A stretch of DNA of 49,886 bases from Affinundibacterium baiyunense (GTDB lineage Bacteria; Pseudomonadota; Gammaproteobacteria; Burkholderiales; Burkholderiaceae_D): contig NZ_JAGSPM010000005.1 in NCBI RefSeq assembly GCF_018139645.1, positions 1 through 49,886 on the forward strand, written 5' to 3'. Position numbers and translations under genes: made by a program. Shown piece by piece: positions 1 through 7,660 of the stretch; position 1 is the stretch's first letter, and each line of letters starts with the position of its first letter. The notes under the pieces were generated by a model. It did no database searches and was not told the origin of the DNA. It worked only from the letters and a program-made list of their open reading frames with translations.

Positions 1-79
1 TTAATGCAAGATACCCCAGTGCGCCACTTAAATACTCTTGCACTACACGGTATTTAAACTCTTCTGTATGTTTAGCCAT
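1..79 (-). CDS. IS3-family transposase OrfA, N-terminal fragment (cut by window edge)
   Basis: The minus strand from an ATG at 79 encodes 26 residues beginning MAKHTEEFKYRVVQEYLSG. This is the typical opening of an IS3/IS150-group OrfA helix-turn-helix protein, which binds the element's ends and is usually fused to OrfB by frameshifting. Only the first part of the first DNA-binding helix bundle is present. A GGGG run seven bases before the ATG can serve as ribosome binding site, but it lies inside the hairpin at 85-117. The remainder is outside the window. Confidence 0.75.
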   Translation of the reverse strand, partial: MAKHTEEFKYRVVQEYLSGALGYLAL

Positions 80-84
80 TAAAA

Positions 85-117
85 AACCCCAAAAGTTGGT
101 GTCCAACTTTTGGGGTT
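85..117 (-). promoter_or_regulatory. Hairpin at the IS end covering the transposase ribosome binding site
   Basis: Bases 85-99 and 103-117 form a perfect 15-bp inverted repeat with a 3-base loop. On the minus strand the inner arm contains the GGGG just upstream of the transposase ATG at 79, and the outer arm is part of the element's terminal repeat. A transcript entering from flanking DNA would fold and hide the binding site, while a transcript starting inside the hairpin would not. Such protection against read-through expression is known for several insertion sequences; for this copy it is inference. Confidence 0.6.
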
Positions 118-153
118 CAGTTTACTTTTCATCGGGCTGTTTTTTTTGTTGGT

Positions 154-861
154 TCAAAAATCGTAAAAAGTATTGACGGTAAGTCGACCTTTGCGTGGGT
201 CATCCGTGATGCTGATTGCGGGATTGATGCAGGCGGTATGTAGCAAGCTACCGTGATACATCACCAGTCGATTAAATTTCGCAGGGATCATGCCGAGAAA
301 TTGAAATTGCTCAGTAGAGTCGTCGAAATAGCGCTGCGTTGGACGCTTTGCATTGATTTCTTGGTAGTAAACATCTAAATAATGCTCACGCGTGCTTTCG
401 GTAATTTGTTGTAGTCCTGTTGCATTGTGTCGATAGAAGCCTGTGCCTCCATGTCGTTCGTCGCAAAGATAAAGTAGAACTGCCATATGGTAAGGTGTGC
501 TGGCATCGAAATGCGGCGTCCTTTGTAAAGGTCCGAGCTCAGAAGCTGGCATGGTGGTTAGCGAAAAGGCGCAAATACTTTTTCTTAATGCCAGTTGCTC
601 AGGTATATGAAAATTGGTCTTGATGATCGGTTCAAGAAAATCGGTCAGATTCAATGAGTAATCGGATGGTGCTTGCGCTCTAATACCTGGATAACCTTTA
701 CGGTCCGCATAACCAGGATAGCGACTGAATTCGCTGTAGACTGCAATTTCAAGTAAATGGCTTGGGTTTTCCAGAAAATCATCAATGATTAAGGCTTGAT
801 GGTCTCCAATCTGGACGGATTGAATAACTGGATTTTCGTTAATCGAAAAGTGTTGACTCAT
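154..861 (-). CDS. DUF6445-family protein, probable Fe(II)/2-oxoglutarate oxygenase-like fold
   Basis: This 235-residue soluble protein resembles the DUF6445 family, whose members often sit beside TonB-dependent receptors. Visible motifs fit a double-stranded beta-helix iron site: an HFDAS stretch (HxD) near residue 117, a second His in MYHGSLLHTA near residue 204, and an Arg in GRLTVNTFY near the C terminus that could bind a co-substrate. It is transcribed divergently from the TonB-dependent receptor at 1668, separated by a long AT-rich regulatory region. The only element downstream is the IS end. Substrate and reaction are unknown; I infer a link to glycan uptake from position only. The start at 861 gives a family-like length. 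Confidence 0.7.
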   Translation of the reverse strand: MSQHFSINENPVIQSVQIGDHQALIIDDFLENPSHLLEIAVYSEFSRYPGYADRKGYPGIRAQAPSDYSLNLTDFLEPIIKTNFHIPEQLALRKSICAFSLTTMPASELGPLQRTPHFDASTPYHMAVLLYLCDERHGGTGFYRHNATGLQQITESTREHYLDVYYQEINAKRPTQRYFDDSTEQFQFLGMIPAKFNRLVMYHGSLLHTACINPAISITDDPRKGRLTVNTFYDF

Positions 862-1309
862 GGTTCGTCATTCTAAGATTTTTGCTTAAGTTAATTTTTC
901 GGCGGAACGGTCATAATCTCACGCGCTTACTATTTTAAATTGTCTACATATGAATCTGGTGTGATGCCAATAAAAATCTTCAGATAGTCTGCCTCAATAC
1001 ATTCTTTTTTTATTCCCTTTTTTGGGATTGATGCAAACATGTATTTCTCTAGTTGTTTCTCATTTGATTTGCGGTTATTTCTAAAGCATTCAGGTGGTAA
1101 CACGGTGCTCATAAATATTATTTTTTTGATTTTTTTGATGTGTAGACTTGTTAGATAAGTGGCTTTATGTTTAATGAAATTGGTCTGCCTCTTGGTAAAT
1201 GACGTAGTGTTGGATTGGGTCAACATACCATTTAGTTGAGTTGGGTTGATTTTCAAAATAAATCTGATTGTAAACAAGTAGTTACTCTTAATGGCTTTCT
1301 ATAGTCGCT
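862..1309. other. AT-rich intergenic region with no convincing gene
   Basis: This stretch separates the DUF6445 gene from the receptor promoter. It is clearly richer in A+T than the genes around it. A 115-codon minus-strand frame at 930-1277 is open, but it is lysine- and isoleucine-rich, has no family resemblance that I recognise and lacks a good ribosome binding site, so I do not call it. The minus-strand promoter of the DUF6445 gene must lie near 870-1000, but I could not fix its boxes. Confidence 0.5.
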
Positions 1310-1401
1310 AATACCATTACCGGTTATTTTCACAATACCAATCAAATAAATGTAATACCACATGAATACCGTTTGACAATTGGTATTAATAAAATTAAAG
1401 T
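1310..1401 (+). promoter_or_regulatory. Promoter and half-site array of the TonB-dependent receptor
   Basis: A sigma70-type promoter is visible: TTGACA at 1373-1378, 17-bp spacer, TAAAGT at 1396-1401, so transcription should start near 1408 and leave a leader of about 260 bases. The sequence TACCACATGAATACC at 1356-1370 ends two bases before the -35 box; its reverse complement is two GGTATT units 11 bp apart. Further AATACC half-sites start at 1310 and 1334, and an inverted GGTATT lies at 1382-1387 inside the spacer. The same layout occurs upstream of the kinase gene at 4799. The GntR/HutC regulator at 5766 is the obvious candidate binder. Confidence 0.65.
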
Positions 1402-1667
1402 GAAAGCTCTTCGAGATCTGTAAATTATTCCTGTGGGGGGAGTATTTAGTTTGAAGTAATCAGATGCTGGAGCGGCACGACAATTTGTATTGATGTGCTT
1501 GTTTGGGAAATGAGAGCGTCGATATCACTCGTATGGATTGATGATGTCGTGTTTGGTTTCCGGAGTAAGTAGATGATTTTGAAATTGGTGCAATGATTTG
1601 CTGGTAGTTAGATGACTTAGCGAATCATCTGCATTTTGGAAGTTTGATGAAATCCTTGGGGGAATAC

Positions 1668-4460
1668 ATGAAAAGTAATTTGAAACTAAATCTGACACCT
1701 ATCGCTTCTGCGGTATCTGTTTTGATCGTGACGGCGGCGATGGCAACATCGATGTCGGTACAAGCGCAGCAAGCAGACACGAAAAAGGACGAGACACAGC
1801 AAGTGACGGTTACTGGTGTTCGTGCATCAATGCAGCAGTCCTTGAATCAAAAACGTAATGCTGAATCACATATCGAAGTGATTACTGCAGAAGACATCGG
1901 AAAGATGCCCGACAAAAACGTCGCGGATTCTTTGCAACGTGTTTCTGGTGTGACGACTAGCTCAGCCTCTGGTAACGAAGGTGGTTTCGATGAGAATGAT
2001 CGCGTCAGTATGCGTGGTACGAATCCAAGTTTGACGCAAACTTTGATTAATGGTCACAACATGGCTGCTGGCGATTGGTTTGTTTTGAACCAATCTGGTG
2101 CTGGTGTTGGTCGTTCTATCAGCTATACCTTGTTGCCTTCTGAATTAGTTGGCCGTATCGAAGTCAATAAATCTTCACAAGCTAGCTTGGTAGAAGGTGG
2201 TGTTGCAGGCTCGATCAATGTGATCACGCGTAAACCATTAGAATTTAAAAAGCAATTAACAGCCGAAGCGTCATTGGGTGTTGTTTATGCTGATTTACCA
2301 AAAAAATCAGATCCACAATTGAGTGGTTTGATTAACTGGAAAAATGACGTAAATACTTTTGGATTGATGGTGCAGGCATTCTCAGAGAAGCGTAGTTTGC
2401 GTCGTGACGGTCAAGAAATTCTTGGTTGGTCTCAAATTGCTGCAAATAGTCCAATGGCTAAATCGAATCCAGATTTGGCTGGTGCTTACTATCCAAGCTT
2501 GATGGGTTCAGCATTGTTTGAGCAAACGCGTCATCGTACTGGTGGTTTGGTCAGTGCACAATTCAAGCCAAGCAAAGAATTTGACATTGTTTTAAATGGC
2601 TTTAGCTCGAAGTTGGATGCAGCGAACTACAACCGTAACTATATGTTCTGGGGTTCACGCATTATCGATAGTGGTAATGGACAAGCACCTGAGCCAGGTT
2701 ACACCGTGGCGAATGATGGTGGCGTGAAGACTTTAACTAGTGCGACCTTCAAACCAATCGCAGGCAATACATACGGCGTGTATGATCAAATCTCCCGTCC
2801 AGATGCAGGCTCAGAGGTCAATTTCTTTAGCGCTGATGCAACTTGGAAAGCCAATGCCGACTTGAAATTTAATGCGCAATTGGGTACGTCAAAAGCGACA
2901 GGTAAAACACCAACGCAAGACGTGGCTGAATGGAATGTTGGCGTTGGTTCAGGTGCATCTTATCGTATCAATGGTGTCGATAATGCGGCAGATTGGAAAT
3001 TAGGAAATACCAATTACGGAAGCCGTGCAAATGATACCTTGGGTTGGGTATTTGGTTATCAAAATACGATAGTCGATGACAAAGAATCTTGGGCGAAGTT
3101 AGATGGTGAGTATCAATTAAATCAAGGTGTATTCAGTACATTGAAATTTGGTGTACGTGCTACCGAACACAAACGTAGTAGCGATGCAGCGCTTGGTCAA
3201 GGTCCTGGCTGTAAAAATGCTGCTGGTACGCAAGCACCTTGGGATTGGTCACAATCTACATGGTGTCCAGTTGGCACGATCGCGCAAAATGATCCAGCTA
3301 AGTTCCCATCCACAGTCAGCCAATATCCATCTAATTATGGTTCTGGCTTAGGTGGTAATTTCCCATCGAATATTTGGTATTACACGCCAGCGCAATTGGC
3401 TGAATTTAACAAATATTCCAATCGCGACAATAACGGAACACGTCTTGACTACGGTACGCAGTTTGCTTTGAAAGAAAACGTCAATGCGTTCTATGTACAA
3501 GGAAACATGGAAGGCGAAGGTTGGAGCGGTAATGTTGGTCTGCGTTATGTACAAACGAAGGAAAACGTTGTGTCCACTTTGACAGGCCCAGGTGCAGGTC
3601 AGAAGACATCTGATTTTGGTACCTTCCATTTCGCGACAACTGAAAATACCTTTAACGATATTTTGCCAAGTTTGAATTTGCGTTTTGATGTGCAGAAAGA
3701 TTTGGTTGCTCGTTTCGCGGTTTCTAAAACCATGACGCGTCCAGACTTTGGTGCATTGGCTAGTGCAATTAGCTTGAGCCCACCAGCAACGGCAACTGGT
3801 GTAGGTAGCGGTAGTGGTGCAAATCCAAACTTGAAACCAATTCGTTCCAATAATTTGGATGTTTCCTTGGAATGGTATTTTGCGCCACGTGCTTTGTTGT
3901 CTGGTAGCGTGTACTACATGGATTTGACTAGCTATGTTGGTATTGGCCAAGTTTCGCGTAGTTACTTCACGACTAGCGCTGCAATTCCTCAAGGTGCGAT
4001 GGTTCCATACGTGTTGAGCGTACCAGTGAACACAAGTGCGAAAGTGAAAGGTTTTGAGTTGGCATACGAACAGCCAATTGGTGCTAACTTCGGTTTTGCT
4101 ACGAACTACACTTACGCTGATGCAAAAGACGCCAAAGATCAAGAAGTTGTTGGTGCTTCTAAGAACACGTATAACTTGAGTGGTTACTATGAAGACGACA
4201 CGTTCAATGCGCGTCTGTCCTATAGCTATCGTTCCGCGTTTTACAGTGGTTTGGACCGTGAGACAGCATTCTCACAAGCGGCAACTGGATCTTTGTCTGC
4301 TTCTTTAGGTTACAAGATCAATGAAAATTTTGCGATTTCATTTGATGCACATAACTTGAATAAGCCAACTTTGAAGTATTTCGCTTTGAATGAGAACCAA
4401 CCACGTTCAATTTATCAAAGTGGTCGTCAATACTATTTGACTCTGCGCGCGAAGATGTAA
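1668..4460 (+). CDS. TonB-dependent outer membrane receptor, probably for GlcNAc or chito-/muro-oligosaccharides
   Basis: The protein has 930 residues. An N-terminal signal peptide (about 1-33, ending SVQA) is followed by a TonB-box-like VTVTGVRA near 45 and a plug with the IGKMPDKNVADSLQRVSGV block. A large beta-barrel ends in the aromatic-rich strand SGRQYYLTLRAKM, as in outer membrane proteins. The plug wording matches the large carbohydrate-linked proteobacterial TonB-receptor group. I chose ATG 1668 because a GGGGGAA site sits just before it and the signal peptide then begins at residue 1; an earlier ATG at 1647 is possible. Substrate is inferred from the adjacent GlcNAc genes and the shared operator. 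A strong terminator follows. Confidence 0.88.
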   Translation: MKSNLKLNLTPIASAVSVLIVTAAMATSMSVQAQQADTKKDETQQVTVTGVRASMQQSLNQKRNAESHIEVITAEDIGKMPDKNVADSLQRVSGVTTSSASGNEGGFDENDRVSMRGTNPSLTQTLINGHNMAAGDWFVLNQSGAGVGRSISYTLLPSELVGRIEVNKSSQASLVEGGVAGSINVITRKPLEFKKQLTAEASLGVVYADLPKKSDPQLSGLINWKNDVNTFGLMVQAFSEKRSLRRDGQEILGWSQIAANSPMAKSNPDLAGAYYPSLMGSALFEQTRHRTGGLVSAQFKPSKEFDIVLNGFSSKLDAANYNRNYMFWGSRIIDSGNGQAPEPGYTVANDGGVKTLTSATFKPIAGNTYGVYDQISRPDAGSEVNFFSADATWKANADLKFNAQLGTSKATGKTPTQDVAEWNVGVGSGASYRINGVDNAADWKLGNTNYGSRANDTLGWVFGYQNTIVDDKESWAKLDGEYQLNQGVFSTLKFGVRATEHKRSSDAALGQGPGCKNAAGTQAPWDWSQSTWCPVGTIAQNDPAKFPSTVSQYPSNYGSGLGGNFPSNIWYYTPAQLAEFNKYSNRDNNGTRLDYGTQFALKENVNAFYVQGNMEGEGWSGNVGLRYVQTKENVVSTLTGPGAGQKTSDFGTFHFATTENTFNDILPSLNLRFDVQKDLVARFAVSKTMTRPDFGALASAISLSPPATATGVGSGSGANPNLKPIRSNNLDVSLEWYFAPRALLSGSVYYMDLTSYVGIGQVSRSYFTTSAAIPQGAMVPYVLSVPVNTSAKVKGFELAYEQPIGANFGFATNYTYADAKDAKDQEVVGASKNTYNLSGYYEDDTFNARLSYSYRSAFYSGLDRETAFSQAATGSLSASLGYKINENFAISFDAHNLNKPTLKYFALNENQPRSIYQSGRQYYLTLRAKM

Positions 4461-4479
4461 TTGAGATGTAATCAAGCGA

Positions 4480-4508
4480 CGGTCGTCGTAGGTAATGATG
4501 ACGACCGG
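4480..4508 (+). terminator. Hairpin after the receptor gene (possible first terminator)
   Basis: CGGTCGTC at 4480-4487 pairs with GACGACCG at 4501-4508, followed by a short T run. It lies 20 bp after the receptor stop and just before a stronger terminator, so the two may act in tandem. Confidence 0.5.
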
Positions 4509-4532
4509 TTTTTGTCAGTGTCAAAGAAAGGA

Positions 4533-4566
4533 GTGACGAGGCCATTAGCTTCGTCACTTTTTTTTC
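4533..4566 (+). terminator. Rho-independent terminator of the receptor gene
   Basis: An 11-bp stem (4533-4543 with 4549-4559, one G-T pair, 5-base loop) is followed by at least seven T residues. This separates the receptor transcript from the kinase-led operon that has its own promoter at 4711. Between 4567 and 4693 I see no gene. Confidence 0.85.
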
Positions 4567-4693
4567 GCTCTTTGTTTTGTTCGATGGCTATGTATTTTTG
4601 TGCTTTTTGTTGAGCATAAAGCTGGGTTCTACTTCACTAGCAAATTGACGCAATATTGTTGTGCTTAAACGAAAGAATGAAGAAAAGTTTAAA

Positions 4694-4739
4694 TACCACT
4701 TAAATACCTATTGACAGCCACTTTGGAAACACCTAAAGT
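4694..4739 (+). promoter_or_regulatory. Promoter and operator of the GlcNAc catabolic operon
   Basis: TTGACA at 4711-4716, a 17-bp spacer and TAAAGT at 4734-4739 form a promoter whose boxes are identical to those of the receptor promoter. The candidate operator TACCACTTAAATACC (4694-4708) again ends two bases before the -35 box. Transcription should start near 4746, about 50 bases before the kinase start. The operator centre is then at about -45. Confidence 0.7.
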
Positions 4740-4798
4740 GTTCCTATATCTCAAATTCTGTCTATCGCGACTTGATAGTTAACGTTTTTTCTTTGGAA

Positions 4799-5716
4799 AT
4801 GCCCGTGAGCCAAATGCAGCAAAATCAGCAAATTCAATCGACGCAAATTCAATATCTGATCGGTGTTGATGGCGGTGGCACTGGTACGCGCATCGTGTTG
4901 ACGGACAGAAATGGTATTGAACTTGCTCGTGGTACCGCCGGTCCGTCTGGATTGATGCATGGAGCTAGCGCTGCGTGGAAAGCTATTTTATCAGCAATTG
5001 AGCAGGCATTTGCAACAAGTGGTATTGTTGCTCCTGCATTTCAGCAGATTGCGATTGGTTGTGGTTTGGCTGGTGTGAATAATAAGCTTTGGGCAGCGGA
5101 GTTTGTCGCTGCAAATCCGGGATTCGGCATGCTATTTGCAGAAACCGATGCGGGCACAACTTTGCTTGGAGCGCATCAGGGTAAACCAGGCGCGATTATC
5201 GCTCTTGGAACTGGTAGTGTTGGTGAGGTCATGTTGGCTGATGGTAGTCGGCGTGAAGTTGGCGGTTGGGGATTCCCTTCAAGCGATGAGGCAAGTGGTG
5301 CCTGGATGGGCTTGCGGGCAATTAATCATGTACAGCATGTGCTGGACGGACGTGCCGCAGGAGATGAGTTTGCAACGGCTATTATTGATTTTTGTGGCGG
5401 TAATAAAGATGCGGTTTTTGCTTGGTTAGGCGGTGCGACGCAAACCAAATTTGCGCAGTTAGCGCCTGTGGTCATCCAATATGCAGCACGTAATCAAAAA
5501 GCGAAAAGCATCTTAGTAGAGGCAGGGATAGAAGTAGAAAAAATGGCGAATGCCTTAGATCCAAATTGTGAAATGCCGATCGCTTTATGTGGCGGTTTGG
5601 CAGATGCGGTTTGGAACTATTTGCCGGAAAAATTATTGCAGCGCGTAAGTAAACCAATCGGTGATTCTTCTTCCGGTGCGCTTATTTTGGTCAGAAAACA
5701 TTTGATGAAGTCGTAG
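4799..5716 (+). CDS. nagK: BadF/BadG-type N-acetylglucosamine kinase
   Basis: This protein of about 305 residues belongs to the BadF/BadG/BcrA/BcrD ATPase family that includes GlcNAc kinases; it would make GlcNAc-6-phosphate from imported GlcNAc in the cytosol. The phosphate-binding GVDGGGTGTR lies near the N terminus, an ETDAGTTLLGA segment and the ALGTGSVGE motif in the middle, then GGWGFPSSDEASG, the counterpart of the family's GDEGS signature with some substitutions. The start is uncertain: ATG 4799 is directly preceded by GGAA, while GTG 4805 has better spacing to the same site. First gene of an operon with the regulator, nagA and the deaminase. Confidence 0.82.
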   Translation: MPVSQMQQNQQIQSTQIQYLIGVDGGGTGTRIVLTDRNGIELARGTAGPSGLMHGASAAWKAILSAIEQAFATSGIVAPAFQQIAIGCGLAGVNNKLWAAEFVAANPGFGMLFAETDAGTTLLGAHQGKPGAIIALGTGSVGEVMLADGSRREVGGWGFPSSDEASGAWMGLRAINHVQHVLDGRAAGDEFATAIIDFCGGNKDAVFAWLGGATQTKFAQLAPVVIQYAARNQKAKSILVEAGIEVEKMANALDPNCEMPIALCGGLADAVWNYLPEKLLQRVSKPIGDSSSGALILVRKHLMKS

Positions 5717-5765
5717 TTCAATTTAAAGACTTCAGAAACTCCAGAGACTTAGAGGGATAAAAAAT

Positions 5766-6500
5766 ATGCTGGCACAACTGCTCGATTTTAAACCTGATGG
5801 TGATAGTTCTACGCCGCTGTATTTGCAGTTGGCAAATAAGTTGGCGAATGGAATTCATAATGGTTATTGGCAGCCAGATGAGGCTTTGCCTTCTGAACGG
5901 GTATTGGCTGAAACCTTAGATATTTCGCGTGTGACTGCGCGTAAGGCAATTGAGATGTTGTGTGAGCGTGGCTTATTAACGCGTAAGCATGGTTCCGGTA
6001 CGTATATCACACCAAAATTAGAGCAACCTTTGTCGCGTTTGACGAACTTCAGTGAAGAATTGCGTCAACGTGGTTTCATGCCTGGCTCGCAGTGGTTGTC
6101 ACGTGAAACTGGTGTGGCGTCACCAGAAGAAATATTGTCGCTAGGATTATCCCCGCATTCCGTAGTTTCACGCTTGAAGCGTTTGCGTACCGCAGACAAT
6201 GTGGTCATGGCAATTGAGAGTACGACTATTCCTAATCTTTATTTGCCTAATCCAAAATTGGTAACAGATAGTTTATATGGCTACCTTGATCAAAATAATG
6301 CATCGCCAACGCGTGCGTTGCAGCACATTCGTGCGGTCAGTGCGACTGCAGAGCAGGCCAAGCTGATCGGCTTAAAGCAGGGTACGGCGATGCTGTTGAT
6401 TACGCGTGTCGGTTATCTAGCAAATGGTGCAGCGGTCGAGTTAACGCATTCGTATTGCCGCAGTGATTACTATGACTTTGTAGTGGAGTTGTTTAGATGA
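5766..6500 (+). CDS. nagQ: GntR-family (HutC subfamily) transcriptional regulator of GlcNAc genes
   Basis: The 244-residue protein has an N-terminal winged helix-turn-helix (residues about 15-85; the ALPSERVLAETLDISRVTAR segment is the GntR signature) and a C-terminal UTRA ligand domain ending in LTHSYCRSDYYDFVVELFR. HutC-type regulators such as NagR/YvoA, DasR and xanthomonad NagQ respond to phosphorylated amino sugars. AGAGGG precedes the ATG. Its stop overlaps the nagA start by ATGA, so the two are translationally coupled. It probably binds the GGTATT repeats upstream of the receptor, kinase and permease. Symbol by analogy with the xanthomonad nag cluster. Confidence 0.85.
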   Translation: MLAQLLDFKPDGDSSTPLYLQLANKLANGIHNGYWQPDEALPSERVLAETLDISRVTARKAIEMLCERGLLTRKHGSGTYITPKLEQPLSRLTNFSEELRQRGFMPGSQWLSRETGVASPEEILSLGLSPHSVVSRLKRLRTADNVVMAIESTTIPNLYLPNPKLVTDSLYGYLDQNNASPTRALQHIRAVSATAEQAKLIGLKQGTAMLLITRVGYLANGAAVELTHSYCRSDYYDFVVELFR

Positions 6501-7660
6501 TTTCAGTGCAGCAAGATCAGCAAGCTCAACAATCTCTGATGCAAACTAAAATGCAAACCATAGAAGGCAATGTGTTGACGGCGGATGGATGGATCGCTGG
6601 AACAATTTCTTTTGCCGACAAGATTGAAGAGATACAAGGTAGTGAGGTTGATCCACGCTCGAATAATGCTGCTTATATTTTGCCTGGCTTTATCGATTTG
6701 CACGTGCATGGTGCTGGTGGCAAAGACACGATGGAAGCGGGCGACGCAGTTCAGGTAATTTCACGCATGCATGCGCAGCATGGTACGACCAGTATGTTGG
6801 CAACCACGATGACTGCGCCCATGTCTGATTTAGAGGCCGCATTGCAAGCTTTGGCAGGCGTTTGCCAACAGCGTACCGCGGGTTCTGCGCGCGTGTTAGG
6901 CGTGCATTTGGAAGGGCCTTACATTAATCCAGGCAAGTTGGGTGCACAGCCTGATTTTGCGCATGCGGGATCGCTCGAACAAGTAAAATATTTAGACGCG
7001 ATTGCGCCAATTAAATTGATTACCTTAGCACCCGAAGTGGAAGGTAATTTGGCGATGGTCAGCCAATTGACTGCGCTTGGTATGCGCGTGCAATTAGGCC
7101 ATACTTTAGGTACTTACGAAGATGGTGTGGCGGCGCTAGAGAATGGTGCTAGCAGTTTCACCCATTTGTACAATGCGATGTCGCGTCTTGATCATCGCGC
7201 ACCAGGTATGGTTGGTGCAGCTTTGGCGCACGCGAATTTTGCTGAAATTATTCCAGATTTATTGCACGTTCATCCCGGTGCTATTAAAGCGGCGATGCGT
7301 GCGATCCCAAAAGTATATTGTGTAACAGATTCCACTTCTGCCTCTGGGATGCCAGACGGCGAGTACATGCTTGGTCGTCAAGTAGTGCATAAGTGTTTGG
7401 GCGGCGTGCGTTTAGCCGACGGCACTCTGGCTGGTAGCACGTTGACGATGGATCAAGCGCTCAGAAATTTAGTCAAGATTGGTTTAGAGCTGGACGATGC
7501 ATCTAAACGCGTTTCTACCTACGCAGCAGATTTTTTAGGATTATCTGATCGCGGCCGTCTGCAAGTAAATGCGTATGCAGATTTAGTAGTTCTTGATCGG
7601 GATTTGAATCTAGTTGCTGTTTATATCGAGGGAGAAAAAATTGAGCTCAAAGATGCTTAA
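6497..7660 (+). CDS. nagA: N-acetylglucosamine-6-phosphate deacetylase
   Basis: NagA hydrolyses GlcNAc-6-phosphate to glucosamine-6-phosphate and acetate in the cytosol. The 387-residue protein is a metal-dependent amidohydrolase. It shows HVHG at residues 69-72, the metal ligand Glu in HLEGPY at 139, His in LGHT at 202, His in THLYNAM at 223, and the catalytic Asp in VTDST at 278. The N terminus carries a glutamine-rich extension of about 20 residues before the usual start of the family; an internal ATG could be used. The ATGA overlap with the upstream regulator gene and the overlap with the deaminase gene downstream indicate one operon. Confidence 0.93.
   Translation: MISVQQDQQAQQSLMQTKMQTIEGNVLTADGWIAGTISFADKIEEIQGSEVDPRSNNAAYILPGFIDLHVHGAGGKDTMEAGDAVQVISRMHAQHGTTSMLATTMTAPMSDLEAALQALAGVCQQRTAGSARVLGVHLEGPYINPGKLGAQPDFAHAGSLEQVKYLDAIAPIKLITLAPEVEGNLAMVSQLTALGMRVQLGHTLGTYEDGVAALENGASSFTHLYNAMSRLDHRAPGMVGAALAHANFAEIIPDLLHVHPGAIKAAMRAIPKVYCVTDSTSASGMPDGEYMLGRQVVHKCLGGVRLADGTLAGSTLTMDQALRNLVKIGLELDDASKRVSTYAADFLGLSDRGRLQVNAYADLVVLDRDLNLVAVYIEGEKIELKDA

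Larger units (their letters stand above)
1..124 (-). mobile_element. IS3-family (IS150-like) insertion sequence, left end only
   Basis: The window starts inside an insertion sequence read on the minus strand. It carries the start of an OrfA-type transposase gene preceded by a terminal sequence that, read inward, runs AACTGAACCCCAAAAGTTGG. This resembles the ends of IS150-group IS3 elements, where an ACTGACCCC-type end followed by AAAAGTTGGAC is common. I place the outer end near 124, about 30 bp downstream of the stop codon of the neighbouring DUF6445 gene. The other end and the target duplication lie outside the window, so the exact boundary and whether the copy is intact cannot be judged. 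Confidence 0.75.

Noticed and set aside
22..36. CGCCACTTAAATACT inside the IS transposase gene resembles the GlcNAc operator (12 of 15 bases)
   Set aside because: It lies in coding sequence of a mobile element with no promoter nearby; likely chance.
930..1277. Minus-strand 115-codon open frame between the DUF6445 and receptor genes
   Set aside because: AT-rich, Lys/Ile-biased composition, no known family, no good ribosome binding site, and placement directly upstream of a promoter region.
3348..4142. 264-codon minus-strand frame inside the TonB receptor gene
   Set aside because: Cysteine/threonine-rich antisense shadow of a well-supported gene.
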